From NCBI GenBank assembly GCA_030524105.1, contig JAUNHE010000004.1, forward strand, positions 81,394 through 145,393: DNA of 64,000 bases, written 5' to 3'. The position numbers were made by a program, and so were the translations under genes. The stretch's first letter is position 1. Every line of letters begins with the position of its first letter. The DNA is from Rothia sp. (in: high G+C Gram-positive bacteria) (GTDB taxonomy: Bacteria; Actinomycetota; Actinomycetes; Actinomycetales; Micrococcaceae). This document shows positions 38,681-49,196 of this stretch, piece after piece. A model generated the notes under the pieces. The model had not been told where the DNA came from. It saw nothing but the letters and a program-made list of their open reading frames with translations, and searched no databases.

Positions 38681-38962
38681 AGTGTGTGTGACCAAATCCT
38701 TTCAGATTTTTATCAGGCAACCCGTGAGCTTATAGGTTAAGCAGGTCTTGCATAAGAATCACCGGAAAACCTAGCACAACAGGACTGAAGACATTTTACT
38801 GAATAGATGGCTGCACTTCACCCGCCATCAGCATCCACAGGGTAAAAATAAAGAATATTGCGTCCTTAGCCCCCTGTGTCTGACGTTCTATTTCTTGTAC
38901 ATCTATGGGAAAGTTATGTGGTAACCCTCTAGTAGGGTTAACCGCGTAAGAAAGGTGTTGAA
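38681..38962. promoter_or_regulatory. Divergent intergenic region
   Basis: This 282-bp AT-rich gap separates the minus-strand glycan cassette from the plus-strand epimerase gene and must hold promoters in both directions. I see no operator-like palindrome or riboswitch-like structure. AAAGGTGTTG at about 38951-38960 is the likely ribosome site for the epimerase gene. Confidence 0.4.
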
Positions 38963-40033
38963 GTGACCAGTTCAGCTTGGAAGGTAATAGGTGCCAGCGG
39001 TTTTGTTGGTTCCTCAATCTTAACCCGACTACGGGCAGACGGGATTGATGCAGAACCTATTGAAGCTCCTCGGCTTGCTTCAAATCATAGGCAGGCCCAA
39101 AGCCTTATTAAAGAAGCTCGCAGGCTAGAAGGGATCATTGATTCCTTAGCTGATTCCTTTGCCGGAGCACAGGTGGTTGTTAACGCCTCCGGTCTGGCCG
39201 CCCCCAACCAGCAGGACCTCTCCCCCCTGATTGGTGCTAATGCCCTCCTTCCCGCCGTTATTGCTATAGCGGCCCAGCGCACCGGGGTTAAACGGGTTAT
39301 TCATATGTCATCGGCCGCCGTTCAGGGCCCGGTCAAAACCCTTGATGCTTCACCGACTACCCAGCCCTTTTCGGCCTACTCTTTTTCTAAAGCACTAGGA
39401 GAAGAAGTCCTCCTAGCCCTCAGAGATTTTGTCAAAGAATCCGCTGCTGCCGGTTCTGCCCCCGGCTCACCGGCATCATCCTTACCGGCTGCGCCTTCCT
39501 TTGCCCCGGTTCAGGTGGCCCCCGATCACGCGGTAGAAGTCTGCATTGTGCGGGCAACCAGTGTTCAAGGCGCCGGCAGACGAACCACGGAAGCCTTTGC
39601 TAAGATTGCCTCTTCCCCCTTCTCGTCTGTTGCCGGCACAGGCAAGGGTAAGTCCCCGGTCTCTTCCTCTTACGGGTTGGCAGAATTTGTCTCTATGGTT
39701 GGGCAGTTTGAGAGCGAGCTGCCCCCTATCGTTGTTCAACCTTGGGAAGGCAGCACCTGTGAATCGGTGCTCATTGATGCCGGCCGGCGCTTTCCCTTTA
39801 AACTACCCAGGCCCTTCTGTGCTGCCAGCATTAAGCTAGGCTACGCCCTCTCCCGGGCTCTTAACGACCGTTTTCAGGGTTCGGTTCGACGGGCCGAAGT
39901 CATGTGGTTTGGCCAAGATATTGACGATTCCTGGGCTCGAAGCCACCAACTTATTCCCGAAGCCCGGGTTCGAGAAGTCCTGCGGACTGCCCACACTGCC
40001 CTGGGCAAAAAGAAGGACCGCAAATACGCTTAA
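38963..40033 (+). CDS. NAD(P)-dependent epimerase/dehydratase family protein
   Basis: A 356-residue SDR-superfamily protein. The Rossmann motif VIGASGFVGSSIL lies near residues 8-20, and VIHMSSAAVQGP, YSFSKALGEE (Tyr-x3-Lys active site, near residues 143-152) and IVRATSVQGAG near 207 are consistent with an extended SDR acting on nucleotide sugars. A Pro/Ala-rich insert near residues 170-190 is unusual. Divergent placement from the glycan cassette suggests a role in surface sugar metabolism, but that is inference. The start is GTG. Confidence 0.78.
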   Translation: MTSSAWKVIGASGFVGSSILTRLRADGIDAEPIEAPRLASNHRQAQSLIKEARRLEGIIDSLADSFAGAQVVVNASGLAAPNQQDLSPLIGANALLPAVIAIAAQRTGVKRVIHMSSAAVQGPVKTLDASPTTQPFSAYSFSKALGEEVLLALRDFVKESAAAGSAPGSPASSLPAAPSFAPVQVAPDHAVEVCIVRATSVQGAGRRTTEAFAKIASSPFSSVAGTGKGKSPVSSSYGLAEFVSMVGQFESELPPIVVQPWEGSTCESVLIDAGRRFPFKLPRPFCAASIKLGYALSRALNDRFQGSVRRAEVMWFGQDIDDSWARSHQLIPEARVREVLRTAHTALGKKKDRKYA

Positions 40034-40062
40034 GAAGGCCGGGGCAAAAGCCAGCTAGGGCT

Positions 40063-41085
40063 CTATTGCTCTTCTAGAGGCTCTTTTTTGTCCTGACCCG
40101 CAAAAACAAGGGCCTGGGCCTGGCTAACGCTTAGGGGTTTTGTGCGGTAATCCGGCTGAGTCTGCTGCTCCATCCGGTAAGCCTGCTTGCTCCGTATCTG
40201 ATCCACCCCCGTGGCTGCTGGTGCAGAAGCCAGCAGTCTTGAATTTAAAGACCCCGGCGCCGGCGCAGAAGCCCTCAGGCCGGCCTGACCCGAACTGGCT
40301 GAATCCGACTGCTCTTGATCCCCTGAATCCTCCAGATCCTCCTGATCAAGCGGTTCTTGCTCCAGCTGGCGTGCAGAAGCGGCCCTATTTTCTGCCTCTA
40401 ATTCTTCCTTGCTGATAATGCTAGGTACGACCCGCCTGAGCTGCTCAAGGCTAATAGCCCCCTGCCGGACAAGGACCAACCTCTTTGAGGTGCAGTCAAC
40501 AATGGTGGAAGGTAAGACCTCTTCTTGAGGATCCTGCTCCCCCAGAGGGCGCGGCCCGCCGTCAAGAATAAGTTCAACATCTTGGCCCAGCTGCTCAGCA
40601 GCCTCCTGGGCCGTAGTAGCAGCTTTCAGGCCGGTCTTGTTGGCAGAAGAAACGGCTAAAGGCCCGCTCTGGCGCAGTAGCTCAATGGCAAGTGGATCGT
40701 CCGGGACACGTAAGGCGACGGTACCTTGAGTCTGGCCCAAATCCCAGTTAAGGGAGGGCTGACTATAGAGGATGAGGGTCAGCGCCCCCGGCCAAAACTC
40801 GCGGGCCAGGGCGGTTGCATCACCGGAGACCTCATCCGCTAAACCGGGCAGCACTGCCTCATCAAAGATAAGGACCGGTGGCGGCATAGTACGAGAACGC
40901 CCCTTAGCCGCCAAGAGTTTTTCAACAGCTTCTGGGCTAAAGGCATCCGCCGCAATCCCATAAACGGTATCTGTAGGAATAACAATGGTTTGCTTATCCC
41001 GCAGCGCCGTTTGGGCGGCCATGATAGCTTCCAGCCGGGTTTCGTCCGTATCCGTTGAGTAAACTGTTGCATTCACAGGATTCAT
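40063..41085 (-). CDS. tsaC: L-threonylcarbamoyladenylate synthase, with long C-terminal tail
   Basis: Makes the threonylcarbamoyl-AMP intermediate for tRNA t6A37, using threonine, bicarbonate and ATP. The YrdC/Sua5 domain occupies residues about 1-215: IVIPTDTVYGIAADAF near 34-49, KGRSRTMPPPVLIF near 61-74, FWPGALTLIL near 96-105, and VALRVPDDPLA with SSANKTG. The remaining about 125 residues are a low-complexity, acidic then Ala/Pro/Ser-rich tail with no recognised Sua5 domain. It lies in the usual prfA-prmC-tsaC order. The tail may be disordered; its function is unknown. Confidence 0.92.
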   Translation of the reverse strand: MNPVNATVYSTDTDETRLEAIMAAQTALRDKQTIVIPTDTVYGIAADAFSPEAVEKLLAAKGRSRTMPPPVLIFDEAVLPGLADEVSGDATALAREFWPGALTLILYSQPSLNWDLGQTQGTVALRVPDDPLAIELLRQSGPLAVSSANKTGLKAATTAQEAAEQLGQDVELILDGGPRPLGEQDPQEEVLPSTIVDCTSKRLVLVRQGAISLEQLRRVVPSIISKEELEAENRAASARQLEQEPLDQEDLEDSGDQEQSDSASSGQAGLRASAPAPGSLNSRLLASAPAATGVDQIRSKQAYRMEQQTQPDYRTKPLSVSQAQALVFAGQDKKEPLEEQ

Positions 41086-41161
41086 TCTCTCATGTCACCG
41101 AGGGTCAAAGGGTATTAGCAGCAAGAATAGCAGCTGTGAACTTGCTAGCCCTGCCCAAGCC

Positions 41162-42073
41162 TTAAGCCTTAAGAGCACTAATATGGCGGGCTCTGCCCAG
41201 CAGATCATCCCTCGTTTTTAGCTGCACAAAACCCTGCCCTTGAATAATACTGCTTAAGGCCTGCCGCTGAGTATGGGCATGCTCCAGGATAAGCATACCC
41301 CCGGGTTTTAAAAGCCGATAGGCCGCATCAACCATGGCTGCCGGAATAGCTAAACCATCGGGGCTGCCCCCATAGAGGGCAAGGTGGGGGTCATGGTCAC
41401 GCACCTCAGGCTCACTGGGGCGGGCAGCGGTAGGAATATAGGGAGGATTACAGGTCACCAGATCAAAAGTAGCCTCCTGCTCGGGTGAAACCTGCCGGGC
41501 ATCCCCAAGAATTAAGTGAACACCGCTAGCAGCCAGGTTTTCCCGGGCCCAGGCATGGGCCAGCTCACTGACTTCAACCGCATAAACCTCTAAATGCGGT
41601 CGCTCCGTCTTTAAACTCAGGGCGATAGCGGCAGAACCGGTGCACAGGTCAATCACCCGCAGTTGCTGCTCTGCTCCAGCGGCTAGAGCCCGGTCCACGT
41701 AGTCCAAGGCATAAGAGACTAACAGCTCTGTCTCTGGCCGGGGCACAAAAACCCCCGGACCCACCTTTAACTCCAGGGACCTAAAATAGGCTACGCCCGT
41801 AATGTGCTGCAGTGGCACCCTGCTAGCACGTTGGTCTAGTAGCTGCTCGTAGTAGGCCACAAAGTCGGGGCTCAGTTCCAGCAAACCGGCAAGGGCCAAG
41901 GCTTGTAGGCGCCCCCGGGACAGCTGGCGCCCTTCTTGCTTTTTGAAGCAGTAGATAGCCAGCAGCTCGGCATCGGCTCGCGCCTGATCAATGCCCGCAG
42001 CGCTCAGCCGGGAGCTGGCCCGGTCAAGTAGCTCAGCTAAACTATGACCGGGCAGGGATTTTCCTCTAGTCAA
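41162..42073 (-). CDS. prmC: Release-factor glutamine methyltransferase
   Basis: A 303-residue SAM-dependent enzyme that methylates the GGQ glutamine of release factors. The N-terminal helical domain ends near residue 90, then QHITGVAYF and GVFVPRPETELLV near residues 108-120. The SAM site DLCTGSAAIAL lies near 143-153, and the catalytic TCNPPYIPT near 208-216. It lies 5 bases after prfA, its substrate gene, on the same strand. Confidence 0.95.
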   Translation of the reverse strand: MTRGKSLPGHSLAELLDRASSRLSAAGIDQARADAELLAIYCFKKQEGRQLSRGRLQALALAGLLELSPDFVAYYEQLLDQRASRVPLQHITGVAYFRSLELKVGPGVFVPRPETELLVSYALDYVDRALAAGAEQQLRVIDLCTGSAAIALSLKTERPHLEVYAVEVSELAHAWARENLAASGVHLILGDARQVSPEQEATFDLVTCNPPYIPTAARPSEPEVRDHDPHLALYGGSPDGLAIPAAMVDAAYRLLKPGGMLILEHAHTQRQALSSIIQGQGFVQLKTRDDLLGRARHISALKA

Positions 42074-42078
42074 GAAGG

Positions 42079-43158
42079 CTAACCCTCATCCTGGCCTAGC
42101 TCTTGAAGCCGGTGCGCCTCGTCCATCTCGATGGCAGACTGTACCACCGGGTCCAGGTTGCCGTCCAAGACGGCATCCAGGTTATAGGCCTTGTAGCCGG
42201 TGCGGTGGTCTGCGATCCTATTCTCGGGAAAGTTATAGGTACGAATCCGCTCGGAACGATCCATAGTTCTTACCTGAGAATGGCGCTTCTGGGCGTTTTC
42301 CGCATCAATCTGTTCCTGCTGCCAGGCTAAGAGGCGGGCCCGTAAAACACGCATGGCAGCTTCCCGGTTCTGAATTTGAGACTTCTCGTTTTGCATAGCA
42401 ACCACAATGCCGGTGGGCAGGTGGGTAATGCGGACTGCCGAATCCGTTGTGTTAACCGACTGGCCCCCGGGACCGGAAGAGCGGTAAACATCAATCTTAA
42501 GATCATTTTGGGAAATCTCTATTTCTTCGGGTTCATCCACTTCCGGAAAAACCAGCACACCCGCAGCAGAGGTATGGATCCTGCCCTGGGATTCGGTGGT
42601 AGGAACCCGCTGCACCCGGTGCACCCCACCCTCATATTTAAGGTGGGCCCAGACCCCTTCTGCCGGTTCGTTAGAGCTGCCCTTGATAGCAACCTGAACG
42701 TCCTTATAACCGCCAACGTCGGTCATGGTCGAAGAAATAATCTCTGTCTTCCACCCCTTTGATTCGGCATAGCGGGTATACATACGCAGCAGGTCCCCAG
42801 CAAAGAGGCTGGCTTCGTCCCCGCCTTCACCGCCCTTAACTTCTAGGATGACGTTACGGCCATCGTCCGGGTCTCGCGGAATCAAAAGCCGGCGTAGCCT
42901 CTCCTGGGCTTGGGGCAGCTGCTGCTGGATCTGCTCTACCTCAGCGGCAAAGTCAGCATCTTCGGCAGCCATCTCTTGGGCGGCTTCAAGATCACCGCTT
43001 AAGGCCAGCACCCGCTTGTAGGCTTCCACGATCCCATTAAGTTCAGCGTAGCGGCGCCCCAGTTTACGGGCCTTGCCTTGGTCTGCATGGACGGCAGGGT
43101 CAGCAAGTTCCTTTTGCAGGTGGGCATGCTCATCAAGCAAAGACTGAATTTCGTACAC
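42079..43158 (-). CDS. prfA: Peptide chain release factor 1
   Basis: A 359-residue release factor reading UAA and UAG. The codon-recognition tripeptide is PTT in [15 protein letters not shown] near residues 184-198, and the catalytic [15 protein letters not shown] near 228-242 carries the [17 protein letters not shown] sequence (here [14 protein letters not shown]) precedes it near 110-123. Length and motifs are standard. The start lies 14 bases past the rho stop. Confidence 0.97.
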   Translation of the reverse strand: MYEIQSLLDEHAHLQKELADPAVHADQGKARKLGRRYAELNGIVEAYKRVLALSGDLEAAQEMAAEDADFAAEVEQIQQQLPQAQERLRRLLIPRDPDDGRNVILEVKGGEGGDEASLFAGDLLRMYTRYAESKGWKTEIISSTMTDVGGYKDVQVAIKGSSNEPAEGVWAHLKYEGGVHRVQRVPTTESQGRIHTSAAGVLVFPEVDEPEEIEISQNDLKIDVYRSSGPGGQSVNTTDSAVRITHLPTGIVVAMQNEKSQIQNREAAMRVLRARLLAWQQEQIDAENAQKRHSQVRTMDRSERIRTYNFPENRIADHRTGYKAYNLDAVLDGNLDPVVQSAIEMDEAHRLQELGQDEG

Positions 43159-43172
43159 AGGCTGATCTTTTC

Positions 43173-45224
43173 TTAGTCGGAGGTGTTGGTGCCCAGGCCA
43201 GACTTCTGCACAGTCAGCAAGAACTCAACATTGGACTGGGTGTCGCGTAGCTTGGAGGTTAGTACCCCCAAAGCCTGCTCCTGATCCAGGCCAGCAAGAA
43301 CCCGACGCAGGCGCCACATAATCTTAACTTCTTCTGGTGAAAGCAGGTTCTCTTCCCGGCGTGTGCCCGAAGAATTGACGTCAACGGCGGGGAAAATTCG
43401 TTTGTCTGCCAGCTGCCTGGACAGGCGCAGCTCCATGTTACCCGTGCCCTTAAATTCTTCAAAGATCACTTCGTCCATCTTAGAACCGGTCTCTACCAGA
43501 GCGGTTGCCAGAATAGTCAGCGAGCCGCCTTCTTCAATGTTGCGGGCCGCACCAAAGAATTTCTTGGGCGGGTAGAGGGCGGCAGAATCTACACCACCGG
43601 ATAGGATTCGTCCCGAGGCCGGGGCGCTGAGGTTATAGGCCCGGCCCAGCCTGGTCATTGAATCAAGTAAGACCACAACGTCCAGCCCCTGCTCAACCAA
43701 GCGTTTTGCCCGTTCGATGGCTAGTTCGGCGACCGTGGTGTGGTCATCGGCTGGCCGGTCAAAGGTAGAGGCAATAACCTCACCTTTAACCGTGCGCTGC
43801 ATATCGGTGACCTCTTCGGGACGCTCGTCAACCAAAACCATCATGAGGTGAACCTCCGGATTGTTGTTGGTAATGGCATTAGCAATGGACTGGAGCATGA
43901 GGGTTTTACCGGCCTTAGGCGGCGAAACGATCAAACCACGCTGGCCCTTGCCAATAGGAGCTACTAGGTCTACGACACGGGCACTGAGCTTTTTAGGCTC
44001 GGTTTCTAGCCGGAGCCGCTGCTGCGGGTAAAGCGGGGTTAGCTTGGTAAAGTCCCGGCGGTTCTTGGATTCTTCTGGATCTAAACCGTTGATGGAGGTG
44101 AGCTGGATTAGGGCATTAAATTTTTGCCGCTGGTTGTTTTTGTCTCCTTCTCGGCCAGCCCGAATAGCACCAACAACGGCGTCTCCCTTACGCAAGCCGT
44201 AGCGCTTAACCTGGTTGAGCGAAACGTAAACGTCCGAAGGTCCGGGAAGGTAACCGGAGGTACGAACAAAGGCGTAATTATCCAGGACGTCTAGAATACC
44301 GGCAACCGGTACCAGGACGTCATCCTCAGCAATTTCTGGCTCTTCCCAGTCATTACTGCGCCGGTTACGCTGCCGGCGTTCATTGTGGCGCTCACGGCGG
44401 TTACGGTTACGGTTACGGCGGCTATCTTCTTCGGGGCCGTTGCCATTTTTTTGATTACGTTCAAAACGCTCTGGCCGCTCGCTCTTTTCTGACTCTTCGC
44501 CCCGTTCGGCCTTTTCTTGCTGGCGATCGCTGCGGTTTCCTCGGGTACGTTTGCGGTGGGAGCCACGCTCTTCTGCCTTGTCGCCACCGGTTTTCTCCCC
44601 GGTTTCTCCCTTGGAAAGTTCTGCTAGGTCTTTGGCAATCTGCTCAGCAGCCGTTTCTAGTTTTTCTTTTTTAGCCTGGTCCTCACCCTTGTTTTCGCCA
44701 TTTTTACGGCGGTTGGATCGGGTGCGGGTGCGGGTCTTGGGCTGCTTGTCAGCGTCTTCTTCCTTGGCGCTGTCTTGGTCCTGATCCCCGCTGCTGGACT
44801 CAGCCTGGGCAGCTGGAAGAACAAGCTCGGTTTGGTCCTGGTCAGTGGCCGGCGCAGCAGCGCGGCGGCTGCGACGGCGGGCTGCTGGCCTTTGTTCTGA
44901 CTCTGCGGGGGTTTCTTGGCTGCTGCCGGCTTCCTGGCTGGCAGGTGTGCTGGCTTCTGCCTCCTGCTGCTGGGGCTCTGCTTTTTTACGGCTGCGTTTG
45001 CCTGCTGCTTGAGCACCTGCATTTGTGGTCTGGTTTGGCTCTGGGGCAACACCGCCACGTTGATGATTGGTAATGGCCTCTACCAAATCAGATTTACGCA
45101 TGCGGCGGGCACCGGTGATGCCTAACTGCGATGCTAGTGACTGAAGTTGAGCAAGTTTAAGACTGCTCAAAGACGGTGACTTGTTTTCTTCCGTACCCGC
45201 TGTGCGGTCGGTGGATTCTGCCAC
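43173..45224 (-). CDS. rho: Transcription termination factor Rho, with large N-terminal insertion
   Basis: A hexameric RNA helicase that ends transcription. From GTG 45224 (GGAAGGA upstream) it is 683 residues; a longer in-frame GTG at 45275 lacks a ribosome site. A Rho_N domain at about residues 15-60 is followed by a charged, disordered region of about 230 residues rich in Arg, Lys, Glu, Gln and Asn, typical of actinobacteria. Then come the cold-shock RNA-binding domain ([20 protein letters not shown]), Walker [13 protein letters not shown], Walker [17 protein letters not shown] and the RNA-contacting [20 protein letters not shown]. Confidence 0.96.
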   Translation of the reverse strand: MAESTDRTAGTEENKSPSLSSLKLAQLQSLASQLGITGARRMRKSDLVEAITNHQRGGVAPEPNQTTNAGAQAAGKRSRKKAEPQQQEAEASTPASQEAGSSQETPAESEQRPAARRRSRRAAAPATDQDQTELVLPAAQAESSSGDQDQDSAKEEDADKQPKTRTRTRSNRRKNGENKGEDQAKKEKLETAAEQIAKDLAELSKGETGEKTGGDKAEERGSHRKRTRGNRSDRQQEKAERGEESEKSERPERFERNQKNGNGPEEDSRRNRNRNRRERHNERRQRNRRSNDWEEPEIAEDDVLVPVAGILDVLDNYAFVRTSGYLPGPSDVYVSLNQVKRYGLRKGDAVVGAIRAGREGDKNNQRQKFNALIQLTSINGLDPEESKNRRDFTKLTPLYPQQRLRLETEPKKLSARVVDLVAPIGKGQRGLIVSPPKAGKTLMLQSIANAITNNNPEVHLMMVLVDERPEEVTDMQRTVKGEVIASTFDRPADDHTTVAELAIERAKRLVEQGLDVVVLLDSMTRLGRAYNLSAPASGRILSGGVDSAALYPPKKFFGAARNIEEGGSLTILATALVETGSKMDEVIFEEFKGTGNMELRLSRQLADKRIFPAVDVNSSGTRREENLLSPEEVKIMWRLRRVLAGLDQEQALGVLTSKLRDTQSNVEFLLTVQKSGLGTNTSD

Positions 45225-45574
45225 GAAGGTTCCTTCCCCCTCGAATAAATATCGAAAGATGTTTAGTGATGACACAAAGAAATGGTGTCTGCGCGCAGCA
45301 TCAGATTAGCTGCACACGGAACCGTGAATATATTTACATTGGACAACTCGCCTGGTGGGAGCGTAAAAAGTTCAAAGAAAATACCACGGATTACACTATC
45401 TTGATGCACGACTATGCCCATCGTAAAAATAGCGATATCTTTCACGCAATGGTTCCGTTCACACGGAGCAGTGAAAAATGTGAAAACCGAATGCTGCGAT
45501 AAGTTTTTGCGGACTTACCGATCGATTTAAAGGTTGAAGATCAATCACACTGGGTGACACGAGTGAAATAACAT
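45225..45574. other. Gene-free stretch upstream of rho
   Basis: This 350-bp gap lies between rho and thrB, both on the minus strand, and is AT-rich compared with its flanks. It should hold the rho promoter and a long 5' leader; Rho in other bacteria represses its own transcription through such a leader. I see no convincing reading frame, riboswitch or strong terminator in it. Confidence 0.5.
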
Positions 45575-46591
45575 TTATGAAATTTCGCTTTCTTCTCGTG
45601 CAATCATAACACCTTTGCTGGCAATGTCTACGGGTAGTACACACCAATTTAGGCGACGACCGGAAAAATTTGCGATTTCCGGGTGATTAAGCACACTTTT
45701 AAGGCTGTCCTTGACGTGATCTTGCTCATCGTTTCCCCTAACGAAGACCAAAACACTGGGTCCTGCACCAGAGATGAGGGCAGCAAAACCGCACTGCCGA
45801 AGCTGGTCCAGCAAGGCGGCAGACGGTTGCATGACGCTGGCCCGGTACTGCTGGTGCAGCAGATCGGCTGTACCGGCAAAAAGATAGTCCGGATTAGTAG
45901 AAAGAGCGTGCGTTAGTAGGGCGGCCCTACCCGAGTTGCTGGCAGCGTCCCGGTGGGGCACCTGCTCAGGTAGCAGGGCTCGACCAGCCTTAGTGGGGAC
46001 TTGATAATCTGGAATAGCTACAAGAGCTTTAAGCTCAGGATGCACCGGCACCGGTACCGCCTGCCAGCCGTCCTCTTGTAGGTAGGAGATAACAAAATTT
46101 CCCATGAGGGCCGGAGCAACATTATCTGGATGGCCCTCCATGCTAGAACACAGCTGCAAGACAGCCCGATCACTGAGTCTCAAGGGCTCAGTGAGCAGGT
46201 AGTTAGCGGCACAGACACCGGCAACAATAGCGGCGGCAGAAGACCCTAGGCCCCGCGAGTGTGGAATCTTATTGACCGCTTTAATGTGCAAGCCGGGTAG
46301 CTCAGTGATCCCCAGGCTGGCCCAGGTTTGTGCCATAGCCTTGACGACCAGGTGTGATTGGTCTCGACTAACCTGGTTATGGCCCTCCCCGCTGAGCTCA
46401 AAGCTTAAACCCTGCTCAACCCGTCTTATCTCAAGTTCATCGTAGTGGGCAAGGGCTAACCCTAGGCTGTCATAGCCGGGGCCCAGGTTGGCGCTGGTCG
46501 CCGGCACCTGCAGCCTCACCTTACCGGAGATTTCCTCCAGAGTCGGCCTGTCTGCAGGCATAGAAGAATTACTTGTGCTGGTTCCAATCAT
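45575..46591 (-). CDS. thrB: Homoserine kinase
   Basis: A GHMP-family kinase of threonine synthesis, 338 residues, phosphorylating homoserine. VPATSANLGPGYDSLGLAL lies near residues 33-51, the ATP loop PHSRGLGSSAAAIV near 110-123, and the C-terminal GFAALISGAGPSVLVF near 268-283. ATG 46591 with AGGA directly upstream is used; a start at Met11 (46561) would also fit. It is the third gene of hom-thrC-thrB. Confidence 0.94.
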   Translation of the reverse strand: MIGTSTSNSSMPADRPTLEEISGKVRLQVPATSANLGPGYDSLGLALAHYDELEIRRVEQGLSFELSGEGHNQVSRDQSHLVVKAMAQTWASLGITELPGLHIKAVNKIPHSRGLGSSAAAIVAGVCAANYLLTEPLRLSDRAVLQLCSSMEGHPDNVAPALMGNFVISYLQEDGWQAVPVPVHPELKALVAIPDYQVPTKAGRALLPEQVPHRDAASNSGRAALLTHALSTNPDYLFAGTADLLHQQYRASVMQPSAALLDQLRQCGFAALISGAGPSVLVFVRGNDEQDHVKDSLKSVLNHPEIANFSGRRLNWCVLPVDIASKGVMIAREESEIS

Positions 46592-46608
46592 TCCTAGTGA
46601 TCCAGCCC

Positions 46609-47724
46609 CTAACTCAAGCCAGAAGAATCTAGACCCAGGGCAGCAGCAACCGACACTACGTCAAAGTCAACTACGGTGGGTTCTATGGTAGAGCCATCCG
46701 GGGTTTGCAGGGCCCACTGCGGATCTTTAAGGCCGTGACCGGTGACTGTGATAACAATTTGGGCTGCTTGGGGCCCCTTGCCGGCTCGGTGCATCTTGAG
46801 AAGACCGGCGACCCCGGCAGCTGAGGCGGGTTCCACAAATACACCTTCTTTGCTGGAAAGCCAGCGGTGGGCCTCTAAAATTTCTTGGTCTGTGACGGAG
46901 TCAATGAGGCCAGCAGATTCGTCCCGGGCCTGCTCTGCTGACTTCCAGGAGGCCGGGTTACCAATCCGGATAGCTGTGGCGATGGTCTCTGGCTGAGCTA
47001 CCGGATGGCCCAGCACCAGCGGAGCAGCACCAGCCGCCTGAAAACCCCACATCGTCGGCCGTTTGGTGGCGACAGCTGCCAGAATTTTGCCCTCACGGTC
47101 GGCAGTAGGTTCGGAATATTCCCGGTATCCTTTCCAATAGGCAGTAATATTGCCGGCATTACCCACCGGTAGCAAATGATAGTCTGGCGCATCCCCTAGG
47201 CTATCAACTACTTCAAAAGCAGCAGTTTTTTGGCCCTCAATACGGTAGGGATTCACCGAATTAACTAAAAAGACTGGATAGTTTTCGCTGAGTTTGCGGG
47301 CTACCTCTAAACAATTATCAAAATTGCCCTGGATCTGTAGAATGTCTGCGCCGTGGGCTAGGGCTTGGGAGAGCTTACCCATGGCAATTTTTCCTTGTGG
47401 GATCAGCACTGCGCAGCGCATGCCTGCCTGCTGGGCGTAGGCTGCTGCGGAGGCGGAGGTATTTCCCGTTGAGGCACATACTACAGCTTGGGCTCCGGCT
47501 GCTTTGGCGGCTGTGATAGCTGCCGTCATGCCCCGGTCTTTGAAGGATCCGGTGGGGTTCATTCCCTCAAATTTAAGGTATACCCGGTTGTCGGTTAATT
47601 GACTGAGTTTTGGGACGGTAATCAGAGGGGTACCTCCCTCCCCCATGGTTACTACCTCTACCTCGGGTCCGAAGGGTAAGCGCTGTTCATATTCGTGAAG
47701 AACACCGCGCCATACGTGAGCCAT
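46609..47724 (-). CDS. thrC: Threonine synthase
   Basis: A PLP enzyme that turns phosphohomoserine into threonine, 371 residues from ATG 47724; an upstream in-frame GTG at 47733 is less likely because GAAAGG spaces correctly only to the ATG. The PLP lysine lies in [11 protein letters not shown] near residues 53-63, [17 protein letters not shown] near 77-93, and [15 protein letters not shown] near 180-194. The short form and position after hom are standard for actinobacteria. Confidence 0.95.
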   Translation of the reverse strand: MAHVWRGVLHEYEQRLPFGPEVEVVTMGEGGTPLITVPKLSQLTDNRVYLKFEGMNPTGSFKDRGMTAAITAAKAAGAQAVVCASTGNTSASAAAYAQQAGMRCAVLIPQGKIAMGKLSQALAHGADILQIQGNFDNCLEVARKLSENYPVFLVNSVNPYRIEGQKTAAFEVVDSLGDAPDYHLLPVGNAGNITAYWKGYREYSEPTADREGKILAAVATKRPTMWGFQAAGAAPLVLGHPVAQPETIATAIRIGNPASWKSAEQARDESAGLIDSVTDQEILEAHRWLSSKEGVFVEPASAAGVAGLLKMHRAGKGPQAAQIVITVTGHGLKDPQWALQTPDGSTIEPTVVDFDVVSVAAALGLDSSGLS

Positions 47725-47778
47725 CTGCTGCACCTTTCTTTTGCTGATTTCTGCCTGCCAGCCAGGGCGGTTAAATCT

Positions 47779-49077
47779 TTACTGGTCTTCAACCGGGATC
47801 ACCGAGGTGATCTTGTGGACCGTGTCTAGGGAATCCACTACTGCCATGGTTTTACGCAGGTTAGCGTCACTGGCTGGGTGGGTAACGATGCGGATTTTAG
47901 AGACCGGCTCTCCTGCGGCTGTACTAGATTTAGTTTGCCGGATGGTTCGAATGGAAACACCGTGTTCAGCAAAAATCCGGGTGACGTTGGCCAGTACCCC
48001 CAGTTTATCGTCAACGATAATCCCTACTGAGTAGCGGGTAACAACTTGGCTCATTCCCGTAGCCTTTAGCTGGGCGTAGGTGGATTCTGGCACTCCGGCT
48101 CCACCGGTCAGCAGGCGGCGAGCTATGCTGACAAAGTCTCCAAGCACAGCTGAAGCGGTGGGGGAACCACCGGCTCCGGGCCCATAAAACATCAAGTCCC
48201 CGGCATTATCTGCCTGAACAAAAACGGCGTTGTAGGCTCCGTGTACCGAAGCTAGGGGGTGGTCTCGGGCAACTAGGGTGGGGTTGACCCTCATATTAAC
48301 GCCCTGGCCGTCTCGCTCACAGATAGCCAGCAGTTTAATGACGTATCCGTCGGCTTGGGCTTGGGCAACGTCTTCGGCAGTAATGGTGGTGATACCCTCG
48401 CAGTGGACATCATCCATGGTGAACTCGGAGTGGAAGGCTAGGGAGGCAACGATGGCTGCCTTGGCGGCGGCGTCGTAGCCTTCGACATCTGCGGTAGGGT
48501 CTGCTTCAGCGTAGCCTAGTTCCTGTGCCGCTGCCAGGGCTTGCTCAAAGGGGGCCCCGGTTGTATCCATCTGGTCCAGAATATAGTTGGTGGTTCCGTT
48601 CATGATGCCCAGTACCCTTTTAACTGAGTCTCCAGAGAGGGAGTCACGTAGGGGGCGCAGGATGGGGATAGCACCGGCTACGGCTGCCTCGTAAGAAAGA
48701 TGGGCCCCGCTGGCAGCTGCGGCTGCCTGCAACTCAATACCGTGCTTGGCTAGTAGGGCTTTATTGCCGGTCACCACCGATTTTCCGGCCTTGAGGGCGC
48801 TGAGGATAAGGCTGCGGGCCGGTTCCATGCCGCCCATGAGCTCAATAATAACCTGGGCTTGGTCAATAAGGCCTTGTGCGTCGGTGGTATAGAGGCCGGG
48901 ATCAACCTCATAGTGACGTTTAGCGCTGGTGTCACGAACGGCTATGCCCACAAGTTCTAGCGGAAGCCCGATGCGTTGAGCTAGAACCTCTGAATCTTCG
49001 GTCAGAATTCTGGCTACTTGGGAGCCGACGTTACCTGCACCCAGCAGGGCTACCTTAATATGGTCCGGTTTAGACAT
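47779..49077 (-). CDS. hom: Homoserine dehydrogenase
   Basis: A 432-residue NAD(P)H-dependent enzyme making homoserine from aspartate semialdehyde. The Rossmann motif VALLGAGNVGSQVARIL lies near residues 9-25, ELMGGMEPA near 79-87, the active-site VVTGNKALLAKHG near 100-112 and YEAAVAGAIPI near 129-139. A C-terminal ACT domain (GIIVDDKLGVLANVTRIFAE) begins near residue 353 and typically confers feedback inhibition by threonine. It stands between lysA and thrC. Confidence 0.96.
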   Translation of the reverse strand: MSKPDHIKVALLGAGNVGSQVARILTEDSEVLAQRIGLPLELVGIAVRDTSAKRHYEVDPGLYTTDAQGLIDQAQVIIELMGGMEPARSLILSALKAGKSVVTGNKALLAKHGIELQAAAAASGAHLSYEAAVAGAIPILRPLRDSLSGDSVKRVLGIMNGTTNYILDQMDTTGAPFEQALAAAQELGYAEADPTADVEGYDAAAKAAIVASLAFHSEFTMDDVHCEGITTITAEDVAQAQADGYVIKLLAICERDGQGVNMRVNPTLVARDHPLASVHGAYNAVFVQADNAGDLMFYGPGAGGSPTASAVLGDFVSIARRLLTGGAGVPESTYAQLKATGMSQVVTRYSVGIIVDDKLGVLANVTRIFAEHGVSIRTIRQTKSSTAAGEPVSKIRIVTHPASDANLRKTMAVVDSLDTVHKITSVIPVEDQ

Positions 49078-49196
49078 CTCTGACCTCCTGAATCTCTTGT
49101 GCGCTCTGAATAGCAGATCCTCATTGTCTCAGCTTTTTAGGCTAAAGAAGCAGGTTAGCTGCCGTGTGTCCAGCATGTGGCCATGCCCAACTGGTT

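Noticed and set aside
45225..45275. Longer rho starting at GTG 45275
   Set aside because: No ribosome site; GTG 45224 has GGAAGGA at correct spacing.
45176..45502. A plus-strand frame of about 108 residues across the rho start
   Set aside because: It overlaps certain minus-strand rho coding at one end and has no family match; the rest is leader DNA.
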